Assembly: GCA_963747405.1 (NCBI GenBank)
Contig: CAVVFG010000005.1
Coordinates: 62,001-126,000, forward strand
DNA: 64,000 bases
Direction of reading: 5' to 3'
Origin: Fodinibacter sp963747405
Lineage (GTDB): Bacteria > Actinomycetota > Actinomycetes > Actinomycetales > Dermatophilaceae
Positions 49,541 through 59,876 of this stretch are shown here, piece after piece. The position numbers and the translations under genes are program-made. The stretch's first letter is position 1. Every line of letters starts with the position of its first letter. The notes beneath the pieces were generated by a model, which was not told where the DNA came from, ran no database searches, and worked only from the letters and a program-made list of their open reading frames with translations.

Positions 49541-50433
49541 CCGACCCCTCCGCCCCCACACCCGCCGGCGGCACCGTCATCCACGACCTGGGCTACCGGC
49601 CCTACACCGGCACCCGGGTCGGCCCGGGCGCCATCGCGCGGGCGCTGACCCTCACCGGGTTCCGCAACGCGTTCGGGCTGGGCCGGTCGGGGAAGTCCAA
49701 GGTGCTGCCCTTCGTCCTGCTCGCTCTGAACCTGATGCCTGCGGTGATCGTCGGCGGCGTGCTCGCCTTCGCCGGCCTCGACGCCCTGCCCATCGACTAC
49801 GCGCAGTACGCGTCGACCACCCAGGTGCTGCTCGGTATCTTCGTGGCCTCGCAGGCCCCCGTGCTGTTCTCGCGAGACCTGCGGCACGGCACCATCTCGC
49901 TCTACCTCGCCCGGCCGCTGCGGTCGAGCACCTATGCCCTCGCGCGCTGGGCGTCCCTGCTCGGCGCCACCCTGGTCTTCCTGCTGCTGCCGATCGTCAT
50001 CCTCTACGTGGTGGCCCTGCTCGGCGAGCTCGGCGTCGGCGAGCAGACCCGGCAGGCGGGCATCGCGCTGGGACTGGCGGTGCTGCTCGCCCTGTCGCTG
50101 GCCGGCGTTGCGGGGCTGATCGCCTCGTGGTCGACCCGGCGCGGGTTCGCCGTGGCGGCCACGATCGCGCTGCTGGTGGTCGCCGACGGCATCGTCACCG
50201 CCATCCAGGGCATCTCCGACGAGGAGGGACGGCCGGAGATCGGTGAGGTGGCCGGGCTGTTCTCGCCGTACTCGCTCTACCGGGGCCTGATGGGCGCGTG
50301 GACCGACGTCGAGGTGCCGACCCCGCCGACGTCGACCGGCATGGTGGTGGCCTACCTGGCCGTCTTCGTGGGCCTGTCGGCGGCGTGCGTCACCGCCCTG
50401 CTGTGGCGCTACCGAAGGGTGGCCACGGCATGA
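49537..50433 (+). CDS. ABC-2 type permease (exporter 1)
   Basis: A 298-residue membrane protein with about six helices (VLPFVLLALNLMPAVIVGGVLAF near residue 55 onward). The segment LFSRDLRHGTISLYLARPLRSSTYALARW near 110 is the amphipathic coupling region typical of ABC-2 permeases. It begins at GTG overlapping the ATPase stop, and its end overlaps the second ATPase start. The substrate is unknown; export is assumed from the family. Confidence 0.87.
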   Translation: MTDPSAPTPAGGTVIHDLGYRPYTGTRVGPGAIARALTLTGFRNAFGLGRSGKSKVLPFVLLALNLMPAVIVGGVLAFAGLDALPIDYAQYASTTQVLLGIFVASQAPVLFSRDLRHGTISLYLARPLRSSTYALARWASLLGATLVFLLLPIVILYVVALLGELGVGEQTRQAGIALGLAVLLALSLAGVAGLIASWSTRRGFAVAATIALLVVADGIVTAIQGISDEEGRPEIGEVAGLFSPYSLYRGLMGAWTDVEVPTPPTSTGMVVAYLAVFVGLSAACVTALLWRYRRVATA

Positions 50434-51344
50434 GCGTGCTCGCCCTCGAGGCGACCTCGCGCTGGTACGGCAACGTCGTCGCGGTCAACGGCATCTCGAT
50501 GACGGTCGGCCCCGGCGTCACCGGCCTGCTGGGCCCCAACGGCGCCGGCAAGACCACCATCATCGCGCTGATGTCGGGCTTCCTGGCCCCCTCGGCCGGC
50601 ACGGTCACCCTCGACGGCACTGCGGTGTGGCGGCACACCGACGCCTACCGCGCCATCGGGCTGGTGCCCGAGCGCGAGCTGAGCTTCGGCTACCTCACCG
50701 GGCGCCAGTTCGTGCTCGCCAACGCCGAGCTGCACGGTCTGCCCGACCCGGGCGCCGCCACCGAGCGGGCGCTCGACGTCGTCGAGATGGGCGAGCCCGC
50801 CGCCCGCCGCATCGGCACCTACTCCAAGGGGATGCGCCAGCGGGTGAAGCTCGCCTCGGCCCTCGTGCACGACCCGTCGGTGCTGCTGCTCGACGAGCCG
50901 TTCAACGGCGTCGACCCGCGCCAGCGGCTGCACCTGATGACGCTGCTGCGCCGGATGGGCGGCGAGGGTCGCACCGTGCTCTTCAGCTCGCACATCCTCG
51001 AGGAGGTCGAGCAGGTCGCCCGGCAGATCGAGGTCGTCGTCTCGGGCCGGCACGCCGCCTCCGGCGACTTCGGCCGGATCCGCCGGCTGATGACCGACCG
51101 CCCGATCCAGTACGTCGTCGCGGCCGACGACGACCGCCGGCTCGCGGCATCCCTCATCGCCGAGCCCTCGGTGGTGGCCGTCGCCCTGCGGGCCGCCGGC
51201 GGGGTCGACGTGTCGGTCAGCGACTTCGGCGCGTTCGCGGTGCGGCTGCCGCGGGTGGCGCGCGAGCACGGCATCCGCATCCAGGAGCTCACGCCCACCG
51301 ACGAGTCGCTCGAGAGCGTCTTCGCCTACCTGGTGGGGGGCTGA
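50430..51344 (+). CDS. ABC transporter ATP-binding protein (exporter 2)
   Basis: A 304-residue ATPase related to but distinct from the first. Walker A is GPNGAGKTTIIAL near residue 36, the signature YSKGMRQRVKLASAL near 131, Walker B VLLLDEPFNGVDP near 150, and the switch region FSSHILEEVEQ near 185. A C-terminal accessory domain of about 90 residues ends in ELTPTDESLESVFAYL, a common ABC-2 ATPase terminus. The ATG overlaps the previous permease stop, so it is coupled to exporter 1. Confidence 0.92.
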   Translation: MSVLALEATSRWYGNVVAVNGISMTVGPGVTGLLGPNGAGKTTIIALMSGFLAPSAGTVTLDGTAVWRHTDAYRAIGLVPERELSFGYLTGRQFVLANAELHGLPDPGAATERALDVVEMGEPAARRIGTYSKGMRQRVKLASALVHDPSVLLLDEPFNGVDPRQRLHLMTLLRRMGGEGRTVLFSSHILEEVEQVARQIEVVVSGRHAASGDFGRIRRLMTDRPIQYVVAADDDRRLAASLIAEPSVVAVALRAAGGVDVSVSDFGAFAVRLPRVAREHGIRIQELTPTDESLESVFAYLVGG

Positions 51345-51347
51345 GCC

Positions 51348-52058
51348 ATGAACCGCACCGTGCTGCGCCTGTCGATGCAGGCCCTGTTCGGCCGGCGCCG
51401 CGGGGTGGTGCTGCTGCTCATCGCGGGCGCTCTGGTCATGCTCGCCCTGCTGGTGCGCCTGCTCACCGGCGACGAGGTGGGTGTCGAGGTGGTGGTGGGG
51501 CTGGGCCTCACGCTGGCGATGCCCCTCGTCGCGCTGCTCGCGGCCACGGCCGTGCTCGGCCCGGAGATCGACGACGGCTCCGTGGTCTACCTGCTCGCGA
51601 AGCCGGTGAACCGGCACTCCATCGCGGGAAGCAAGTTCGTCGCCGCCTGGGGGGCCACCATGCTGCTGGGCGCTCTTCCGGTGGCCGTCGCGGCCCTCGT
51701 GCTCGACACCTCGCACCCGGGAAGGGCGGTCGCCCTCGCCGTGGGTGCGGCCGTGTCGGGCACGGTGTACACCGCGCTCTTCCTCGCCCTCGCGGCGCTC
51801 ACCCGGCACGCCGTCGTCGTCGGGCTGCTCTTCGTGCTCGTCTGGGAGGGACTGCTCGGCTCGGTCTTCGCCGGTGTGCGCTGGCTGTCCGTGGGGGCCT
51901 GGGGCCGGGCGGTGGCGGGAGAGATCAGCCCCCGGGTCGAGGATGCCGCCACCACCGGCCTGGCCTACGCGCTCGTGGCCGCAGCGCTGGTCGCCGGCGG
52001 GTCGCTGTGGTTCACCGGCGACCGGCTCCGCTCGTTCACCCTGCGCGGCGACGAGTAG
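51348..52058 (+). CDS. ABC-2 type permease (exporter 2)
   Basis: A 236-residue membrane protein with six helices starting MNRTVLRLSMQALFGRRRGVVLLLIAGALVML. The segment GPEIDDGSVVYLLAKPVNRHSIAGSKF near residue 67 is the conserved cytoplasmic loop of ABC-2 permeases. It lies 3 bp after its ATPase. Because the two exporters are contiguous and coupled, they may form one heteromeric transporter with two ATPases and two permeases. Confidence 0.85.
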   Translation: MNRTVLRLSMQALFGRRRGVVLLLIAGALVMLALLVRLLTGDEVGVEVVVGLGLTLAMPLVALLAATAVLGPEIDDGSVVYLLAKPVNRHSIAGSKFVAAWGATMLLGALPVAVAALVLDTSHPGRAVALAVGAAVSGTVYTALFLALAALTRHAVVVGLLFVLVWEGLLGSVFAGVRWLSVGAWGRAVAGEISPRVEDAATTGLAYALVAAALVAGGSLWFTGDRLRSFTLRGDE

Positions 52059-52108
52059 GCGTTGAACCGTGCACGCGGCCGGCGCGTAGTGCTCGGTGAG
52101 GAGGTCGG

Positions 52109-52621
52109 ATGCCGGAGAGCGCCGTGGTGCTGATGCAGCAGCTGCATGACGAGCATGCCGCTGCGCTGTGGGGCTACTCCCTACGCCTGACCGGGCAGGA
52201 CCGGGCGCGCGCCGAGGACGTCGTGCAGGAGACCCTGTTGCGGGCCTGGCGCAACCACGAGCGGCTCGACGAGTCACGTGGCTCCGTGCGGTCGTGGCTG
52301 TTCACCGTGGCACGAAACATCGTCATCGACGAGTGGCGCACCTCGCGCTCGCAGCACGAGCTGGCCGTCGCCGAGGTGCCCGAGGGCCGCGAGCAGATCG
52401 ACCGCACCGACCAGCTGCTGACCTCCTGGCTGGTCACCGAGGCGATCACGTCGTTGTCGGCGGACCACCGCGCCGTGCTGCTCGAGTGCTTCTACCGGGG
52501 GTCCTCGGTGGCGCAGGCCGCGCACCGGCTCGGGGTGCCGGAGGGCACCGTGAAGTCGCGCACGCACTACGCGCTGCGAGCCCTGCGGCTCGCCCTGCAG
52601 GAGATGGGAGTGGGCGCATGA
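52109..52621 (+). CDS. sigL: ECF sigma factor, SigL type
   Basis: A 170-residue sigma factor with region 2 (LMQQLHDEHAAALWGYSLRLTGQDRARAEDVVQETLLRAWRN, then SWLFTVARNIVIDEWR) and region 4 (LSADHRAVLLECFYRGSSVAQAAHRLGVPEGTVKSRTHYALRALRLAL). The wording closely follows SigL of mycobacteria. GAGGAGG lies upstream of the ATG. The stop overlaps the anti-sigma gene (ATGA), the standard arrangement for coupled sigma/anti-sigma pairs. It probably directs a small cell-envelope regulon including its own operon. Confidence 0.92.
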   Translation: MPESAVVLMQQLHDEHAAALWGYSLRLTGQDRARAEDVVQETLLRAWRNHERLDESRGSVRSWLFTVARNIVIDEWRTSRSQHELAVAEVPEGREQIDRTDQLLTSWLVTEAITSLSADHRAVLLECFYRGSSVAQAAHRLGVPEGTVKSRTHYALRALRLALQEMGVGA

Positions 52622-53334
52622 GCTGCCAGTTCGCCCACCTCGACGGCGCCTACGTGCTCGGGTCGCTGGCTCCCTCCGAGCGGTTGGACTTCGAGGCCCA
52701 CCTGCCGGGGTGCGAGGAGTGCAGCCGCGGGGTCCGTGAGCTCGCCGGCCTGCCCGGTCTGCTGGCCCAGGTCGACGTGGCCGACCTCGAGGCGCGCACC
52801 CCCGACGCCCCGCTGCCCTCGACCCTGCTGCCCGCGCTGGTGCGCGAGGTGCGGGGCCAGCAGCGGCGACGCTCGGTGCTCACCGCCGCGGTGGCTGCCG
52901 CCGTCGCGGCACTGTTCGTCGGCGCGCTCGCAGTGGGCGGCGTCTTCGAGCGTTCCGGCTCTCCCGAGGCGGCCGCGTCGCCGGCAGCCACCCGCAGCGC
53001 CGCGCCGGCCGGCCGGGCGATGGTGCCGGTCGGCGAGGTGCCGGTGAAGGCCGCCGTGGCCCTGACCGGCGTTGCGTGGGGCACCAAGCTCGACCTGACC
53101 TGCTCGTACCCCACGGGCGACGGTGACGGCGACGAGTACGAAGGACCCCTCGCCCCGGCCTACGCGCTGGTCGTGCACACGCGCGAGGGTGGGGTCGAGC
53201 AGGTGGCCACCTGGAAGGGCCTGCCGGGGAAGACGATGCGGCTCACCGGGGCCACCGCGACCGGTCGCACCGACATCACCTCGGTGGACGTGCGCACCTC
53301 CGACGGGCGGGTCGTGCTGACCCTTCCGGTCTGA
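52618..53334 (+). CDS. Zinc-binding anti-sigma factor (membrane-anchored)
   Basis: A 238-residue anti-sigma factor. The N-terminal zinc-finger ZAS motif is FAHLDGAYVLGSL, then FEAHLPGCEECSRG (H-x3-C-x2-C). One membrane helix lies at about residues 80-100 (LTAAVAAAVAALFVGALAVGGVF), preceded by QQRRR. The remaining 130 residues would be extracellular and form a sensor domain (WGTKLDLTCSYPTGDGDGDEYEG). It would hold SigL inactive until its zinc site is oxidised or the protein is cleaved. This matches RslA-type partners of SigL. Confidence 0.9.
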   Translation: MSCQFAHLDGAYVLGSLAPSERLDFEAHLPGCEECSRGVRELAGLPGLLAQVDVADLEARTPDAPLPSTLLPALVREVRGQQRRRSVLTAAVAAAVAALFVGALAVGGVFERSGSPEAAASPAATRSAAPAGRAMVPVGEVPVKAAVALTGVAWGTKLDLTCSYPTGDGDGDEYEGPLAPAYALVVHTREGGVEQVATWKGLPGKTMRLTGATATGRTDITSVDVRTSDGRVVLTLPV

Positions 53335-53349
53335 CCCCGCTGCGCCCGC

Positions 53350-53399
53350 CCGCCTCATCGAGGCGGAGGCGCGCTTGCTGATCGAGGGGTCGAGACCTG
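53350..53399. terminator. Hairpin and GATCGAG-type intergenic repeat after the anti-sigma gene
   Basis: CCGCCTC-ATC-GAGGCGG forms a hairpin at 53350-53366, 16 bp past the anti-sigma stop. It continues into CTTGCTGATCGAGGGGTCGA GACC-like sequence up to 53399. The TGATCGAG and TCGAGACC words recur between genes in many Micrococcales genomes as interspersed repeats (recollection, not checked). A terminator role is likely from position; no T-tract is present. The rest of the gap up to 53594 holds only the glgX leader. Confidence 0.5.
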
Positions 53400-53594
53400 C
53401 CCGGGGATCGTCGACCTTCACCGGCGATTCTCGACCGGTCCACTGGCGTCAGAGAAAGGTGAGTGCCTTCCCCCCAGCCACCCGGGCAGGGTGACGCAGG
53501 ACGCTTCCGAGGGGCGTAGCAATGACTGCGGGTGGTGCGGCCACGGCCGGCGCCACCCGCGCCAATCGGGCGCCGCCGACGAAGGAGCACCGCC

Positions 53595-55649
<2,055 letters not shown>

Positions 55650-55733
55650 CGGGCGACGCCCGCCGCGCGCCGACACCCCGCGACCCGGCATGCAGGGGCC
55701 GGGTCGCGGGGCGCCGGATGCCGGGTGGCCCGG

Positions 55734-56147
55734 TCAGCGGGTGGGTGACGTCGTCTGCCCGTCGGCGGACGCACCGACTGCTGCCTCGGCCCGGCGGCGG
55801 GGCCACGCCGCCCGCATCACCAGCAGCCCGCCGACGATGCACACCACCTCGGACACCGCGGCCGCCCACACCTCGAAACCGACCCACTGCTCCTTCACCC
55901 CGAACAGCCCGACGGTCGTCGACAGGATGAACGCCCCGAGGGTGCTCGCTCCGAACCCGGCCGCGAGGAACCCCGGGACCCAGTGCCGCCACGCCAGCAG
56001 CAGCACCGCGATGACCAGGCCGGCCACGGCGTTGAACAGGAACGCCGGTCCGATGATGTCGAGGCCGCTCATCCCGTCGAGCCACAGCTTGAGGTGCACG
56101 TATGCCGACACCAGCGCCGCCACCGCGGTCACGATCCGAGTCCCCAT
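55734..56147 (-). CDS. Four-helix membrane protein of unknown function
   Basis: A 137-residue protein with four membrane helices (IVTAVAALVSAYVHLKLWLDG, FLFNAVAGLVIAVLLLAW, FLAAGFGASTLGAFILSTT, and VWAAAVSEVVCIVGGLLVM). YVHLKLWLDG is a pattern shared with small actinobacterial membrane proteins. The ATG at 56145-56147 is used because GGAGACAGTG precedes it; an upstream in-frame start lacks a site. The C-terminus is a short soluble tail. Function is unknown. Confidence 0.75.
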   Translation of the reverse strand: MGTRIVTAVAALVSAYVHLKLWLDGMSGLDIIGPAFLFNAVAGLVIAVLLLAWRHWVPGFLAAGFGASTLGAFILSTTVGLFGVKEQWVGFEVWAAAVSEVVCIVGGLLVMRAAWPRRRAEAAVGASADGQTTSPTR

Positions 56148-56355
56148 CACTGTCTCCGTCCGCCGCTCCGGTGCCGACCCACGCCACCGCGCAGGGGGCC
56201 TCACCCGTCATCACGGGACGCAGCCCCGCACGGTTCACCCGGGGCGCACCCGGCTCCCGACTTCCTGAACCGCCCGCGTGCTGGCACCGTGTGTACCGGT
56301 ACCACCGTCCCCCGACGGCGACCTCGTCCAGCGCAGCCGTGAAGGGAGGACCGCG

Positions 56356-57351
56356 ATGACGCCCCAGGCCCGCGCCTACTGGGTGCGAGAGCCGGGGCAG
56401 GGCGAGATCCGCCGAGCGTCCGTGCGCGCGCCCGGCCCCGGTGAGGTACTGGTCCGAACCCTGCACACCGGCATCAGCCGGGGCACCGAGACGCTCGTGC
56501 TGCGCGGGGGCGTGCCGCCCGACCAGCGCGAGGTGATGCGGGCGCCGCACCAGGAGGGCGACCTGCCCGGCCCGGTGAAGTACGGCTACCTCAACGTCGG
56601 AGTGGTGGAAGCCGGCCCGGCAGACCTCGTGGGCCGCACCGTGTTCTGCCTCTACCCCCATCAGACCCGCTACGTCGTGCCCGCCGAGGCCGTCGTGGTG
56701 GTGCCCGATGACGTGCCCCCTCCCCGCGCCGTGCTCGCCGGCACCGTCGAGACCGCCGTCAACGCCCTGTGGGATGCCGCGCCGCTCCTCGGCGACCGGG
56801 TCGCCGTGGTGGGGGCCGGGATGGTGGGCCTGTGCGCAGCCCGGCTGCTGGCCGGCATCCCCGGGGTGGAGGTGACCGTGGTGGATGTCGACCCCGGCCG
56901 GGCCGCCGTCGCCGCGGCGCTCGGCGTCGGCTTCGCCCTGCCCGACGACGCCCCCCGCCGCTGCGACCTGACCGTGCACGCGAGCGCGACCTCGGCGGGG
57001 CTGCAGCTGGCGCTCGACGCCCTCGCGCCCGAGGGCACGGTCGTCGACCTCAGCTGGTACGGCGACACCGAGGTGACCCTGCGGCTCGGTGGGTCGTTCC
57101 ACTCCAGCCGGCTCGCGGTGCGGGCCAGCCAGGTCGGCACGGTGTCGCCCGCGCAGCGCGGACGTCGCACCCACCGCGACCGGCTGTCGCTGGCGCTGCG
57201 ACTGCTGCGCGACCCCGCGTTCGACGTCCTGCTCACCGGTAGCTCGCCCTTCGACCAGCTGCCCGAGGTCATGGCCCGCCTGGCCGACGGAACGCTGCCC
57301 GCCCTGTGCCACACCATCGTCTACCCCGAGGAGCCCTCGTGTTCAGCGTGA
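56356..57351 (+). CDS. Medium-chain dehydrogenase without zinc ligands
   Basis: A 331-residue MDR-family protein. The N-terminal GroES-like part has HTGISRGTETLVLRGGVP near residue 35, where Ser replaces the catalytic zinc Cys and no His-Glu pair follows, so catalytic zinc is probably absent. The cofactor domain has VAVVGAGMVGLCAARLLAG near 150 and VVDVDPGRAAVAAALG. BchC-type dehydrogenases share this layout. GGGAGGACCGCG precedes the ATG. It overlaps the PTPS-like gene by 13 bp and opens a six-gene cluster ending with ribA. The substrate is unknown; an alcohol on a pyrimidine or sugar intermediate is a guess. Confidence 0.82.
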   Translation: MTPQARAYWVREPGQGEIRRASVRAPGPGEVLVRTLHTGISRGTETLVLRGGVPPDQREVMRAPHQEGDLPGPVKYGYLNVGVVEAGPADLVGRTVFCLYPHQTRYVVPAEAVVVVPDDVPPPRAVLAGTVETAVNALWDAAPLLGDRVAVVGAGMVGLCAARLLAGIPGVEVTVVDVDPGRAAVAAALGVGFALPDDAPRRCDLTVHASATSAGLQLALDALAPEGTVVDLSWYGDTEVTLRLGGSFHSSRLAVRASQVGTVSPAQRGRRTHRDRLSLALRLLRDPAFDVLLTGSSPFDQLPEVMARLADGTLPALCHTIVYPEEPSCSA

Positions 57352-57737
57352 CCGTCCGCGACCACATGATGGTCGCCCACAGCCTGCGCGGCGAGGGGTT
57401 CGGGCCGGCCCAGCAGCTGCACGGCGCCACCTACGTCGTCGACGTCACGGTACGTGCCCAGACCCTGGACGCCGACGGGGTCGTGGTCGACATCGGCCGC
57501 GTTGCCCGGGTGCTCGGCGAGGTGGTCGGGGCGCTGAGCTACCGCAACCTCGACGACGACCCGTCACTGGCCGGCGTCAACACGACGACCGAGCGGCTGG
57601 CGCAGGTGGTCGCCGACCGCATCGCCGAGCGCGCCTCCGCCGGCGGGCTGGGTCGGGATGCCGGTGACCTGGCGGGGCTGCACGTCACCCTGGGTGAGTC
57701 GCACGTCGCCTGGGCCTCCTACGAGCGGGACCTGTGA
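57339..57737 (+). CDS. 6-pyruvoyltetrahydropterin synthase-like protein with lost active-site residues
   Basis: A 132-residue T-fold protein like QueD/PTPS. It keeps the family outline: FSVTVRDHMMVAHSL at the start, LHGATYVVDVTVRA near residue 28, VVVDIGRVARVLGEVV near 48, SYRNLDDD near 65, and VTLGESHVAWASYER at the end. Key changes: the zinc motif HGH is HGA, the catalytic Cys before it is absent, and the Asp-His pair of the DHRNL motif is Ser-Tyr; only the first His and the terminal Glu remain. It probably does not do standard pterin chemistry. The GTG start at 57339 lies inside the preceding gene with GAGGAG upstream. The stop overlaps the GT4 gene. Confidence 0.75.
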   Translation: MFSVTVRDHMMVAHSLRGEGFGPAQQLHGATYVVDVTVRAQTLDADGVVVDIGRVARVLGEVVGALSYRNLDDDPSLAGVNTTTERLAQVVADRIAERASAGGLGRDAGDLAGLHVTLGESHVAWASYERDL

Positions 57738-58801
57738 GGCCGGTGCATGTGGTCGTGCCGGACGGGGTCGACGACCCGGCCCGGCCGAGCGGCGGCAACA
57801 CCTACGACCGCCGGCTCTGCGCCGGCCTGGCCGCCCTGGGGTGTGCGGTGCGCGAGCACGCCGTGGCTGCTCAACAGCCTTGCGGGAGAGCCGAGTACCA
57901 GGCGCGCGCGTTGGCCGAGGTGCTCGGCGGGCTGCCGGCCGGCGGCGTGGTGCTGCTCGACGGGCTGGTCTCCACCGGCCACCCGGAGGTGCTGCGTGCC
58001 CAGGCACACCGGCTGCGGCTGGTCGTGCTGGTGCACCTGCCGCGCGGCGTCGGCGCGCCCCGGGGCGGCGGCGGGGTGCGGGACCGCGAGGAGACCGCGG
58101 TGCGCGGCGTCGCCCACGTCGTGACCACGAGCCGCTGGACCAGGCGCTGGTTGCTCGACGCCTACGGCCTGGACCCCTCGCGGGTCACCGTGGCGCCCCC
58201 GGGCGTCGAGCCCGCCGCGGTGGCGGCGGGCGAGCCGGCCGGGCGCCGGCTGCTGTGCGTCGGGGCGGTCATCCCCGCCAAGGGCCACGGCGTGCTGCTC
58301 GAGGCGCTCGCCCGGGTGGCCGCGCCCGGCTGGTCCTGCGAGCTCGTCGGCTCGCTCGAGCGGGACCCGGGGTTCGTCGAGCACCTGCGGGCCCGGGCGC
58401 TCGAGCTCGGGATCGCCGAGCGCGTCCGGTTCCGCGGCGCGCTGGTGGGCGCCGCACTGGACGCCGCCTACGCGCGCGCCGACCTCTTCGTCACCGCCTC
58501 GCACGGCGAGACCTACGGCATGGTCGTCACCGAGGCGCTGGCACACGGCATCCCGGTGGTCGCGACCCGGGTGGGGGGGCTGCCCGAGGCGCTCGGCCAC
58601 GCCCCGGCCGGGCGGCGTCCCGGGATGCTGGTACCGGCCGACGACGCAGCCGCGCTCGCCGGGGCGGTCGAGCAGTGGTTGGGCGACCCGCGGCTGCGGC
58701 GGCGGCTGCGCCGGGCGGCCGCCGACCGTCGGCCCCTGCTGCCGTCGTGGTCCGCGACGAGCGCCGCGGTGGCCGGGGTGCTCGCCGACGTGGGGGCCTG
58801 A
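57734..58801 (+). CDS. Family 4 glycosyltransferase of the pterin-like cluster
   Basis: A 355-residue GT-B enzyme. The N-terminus has PSGGNTYDRRLCAGLAALG near residue 15; the central VVTTSRWTRRWLLDAYGLD near 132 and VTVAPPGVEPA are typical of GT4. The donor domain has LLCVGAVIPAKGHGVLLEAL near 175, FVTASHGETYGMVVTEALAHGIPVVATRVGG near 255 with the E-x7-E motif. It overlaps the PTPS-like stop by 4 bp. Located between a PTPS-like protein and a flippase-like protein, it likely glycosylates the small molecule made by the cluster (inference). Confidence 0.87.
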   Translation: MRPVHVVVPDGVDDPARPSGGNTYDRRLCAGLAALGCAVREHAVAAQQPCGRAEYQARALAEVLGGLPAGGVVLLDGLVSTGHPEVLRAQAHRLRLVVLVHLPRGVGAPRGGGGVRDREETAVRGVAHVVTTSRWTRRWLLDAYGLDPSRVTVAPPGVEPAAVAAGEPAGRRLLCVGAVIPAKGHGVLLEALARVAAPGWSCELVGSLERDPGFVEHLRARALELGIAERVRFRGALVGAALDAAYARADLFVTASHGETYGMVVTEALAHGIPVVATRVGGLPEALGHAPAGRRPGMLVPADDAAALAGAVEQWLGDPRLRRRLRRAAADRRPLLPSWSATSAAVAGVLADVGA

Positions 58802-58844
58802 CCTGAACCGGGGGGGCGCCGGCACCGTATGTCCGGGCGAACAG

Positions 58845-59876
58845 GTGGCCGGTTCCCGTCCGGGGGACGGCCCGGACGTGCAGGAGGCCGGGATCGACGC
58901 AGCGTGGTGGCGGGTGGCTCGTGCGCTGGGCGGCGTGCTGGTGCTCGGCGCGCTCGTCGTCGTGCTCGGCACCGGGCCGTTCCTCGCGGCGCTGCGCGCC
59001 ACCGACGCCACGGTGCTCGCCACCGGGGCGGTCATCGCCCTGCTGACCACGCTGTGCGGGGCGTGGCGCTGGCGGCTCGTCGCGCGCCGGCTGGGCGCCG
59101 ACCTCACCCTGACCGCGGCGCTCGCCTCCTGCTACCGGGCGCAGTTCCTCAACGCCACCCTGCCCGGCGGAGTGCTCGGTGACGTCGGCCGCGGGGTGCA
59201 GCACGGCCGGGTCGGCGGGGACGTGGGGCGCGGGCTGCGTGGTGTGGCGTGGGAGCGCACGGCCGGCCAGGTCGTGCTCGTCGCGCTGACCGCGGTGGTG
59301 CTGCTCGTCGCCCGGCCGTTCGACCTCCCCGACGTGTCGACGGCATCCGCTGCCGTGGTCGTCGGGCTCGCCCTGGCCGTTGGCGGCCTCGCCGCCGCGC
59401 TCGAACGGTGGCGCGGGCGCCGGGTCACCGGCTGGCTGCGGCTGGTGGCCACGGACCTGCGTGCGCTCGGCACCGGGCCCGCCTCGGTGGGCATCGTGCT
59501 GGCCTCGCTGCTGGCCGTGGCCGGCCACACCGCGACGTTCGTGCTCGCCGCCCGGGCGGTCGGGGTGGGGATCCCGGTGTCCGACCTGCTGCCGCTCGCC
59601 CTCCTCGTGCTGGTGCTCTCGGCGCTGCCGCTCAACCTCGCCGGCTGGGGGCCGCGCGAGGGAGCCGCGGCCTGGGTCTTCGCCGCCGCGGGGCTGGGGG
59701 CGGCGTCGGGGCTGGCAACGGCCGTGGCGTTCGGGGCCATCGCGCTGGTGGGCACCCTGCCGGGGGCCGTGCTGCTGCTCGCCGGGCGGGTGCGCCGGGG
59801 CCGGCCGGCGCTGCCCGCTTCCGCGCCGGCCACCCCGGCCAGCCCGGCCGCCGCGTCGGGTGGTCGCCGTGGCTGA
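58845..59876 (+). CDS. Lysylphosphatidylglycerol synthase/flippase-like membrane protein (UPF0104 type)
   Basis: A 343-residue polytopic protein with about eight helices. The conserved family block is LTLTAALASCYRAQFLNATLPGGVLGDVGRGVQHGR near residue 83, with the GD pattern used in the MprF/AglD flippase family, followed by VAWERTAGQVVLVALT. A late segment LPLNLAGWGPREGAAAWVF near 260 is also typical. The GTG at 58845 is the probable start; the first 30 residues are weakly supported. It would move a lipid-linked or amphipathic product across the membrane. It overlaps the reductase gene by 8 bp. Confidence 0.82.
   Translation: MAGSRPGDGPDVQEAGIDAAWWRVARALGGVLVLGALVVVLGTGPFLAALRATDATVLATGAVIALLTTLCGAWRWRLVARRLGADLTLTAALASCYRAQFLNATLPGGVLGDVGRGVQHGRVGGDVGRGLRGVAWERTAGQVVLVALTAVVLLVARPFDLPDVSTASAAVVVGLALAVGGLAAALERWRGRRVTGWLRLVATDLRALGTGPASVGIVLASLLAVAGHTATFVLAARAVGVGIPVSDLLPLALLVLVLSALPLNLAGWGPREGAAAWVFAAAGLGAASGLATAVAFGAIALVGTLPGAVLLLAGRVRRGRPALPASAPATPASPAAASGGRRG

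Noticed and set aside
53400..53594. Riboswitch in the glgX leader
   Set aside because: The leader has GC-rich pairings but no conserved blocks of any riboswitch class that I know.
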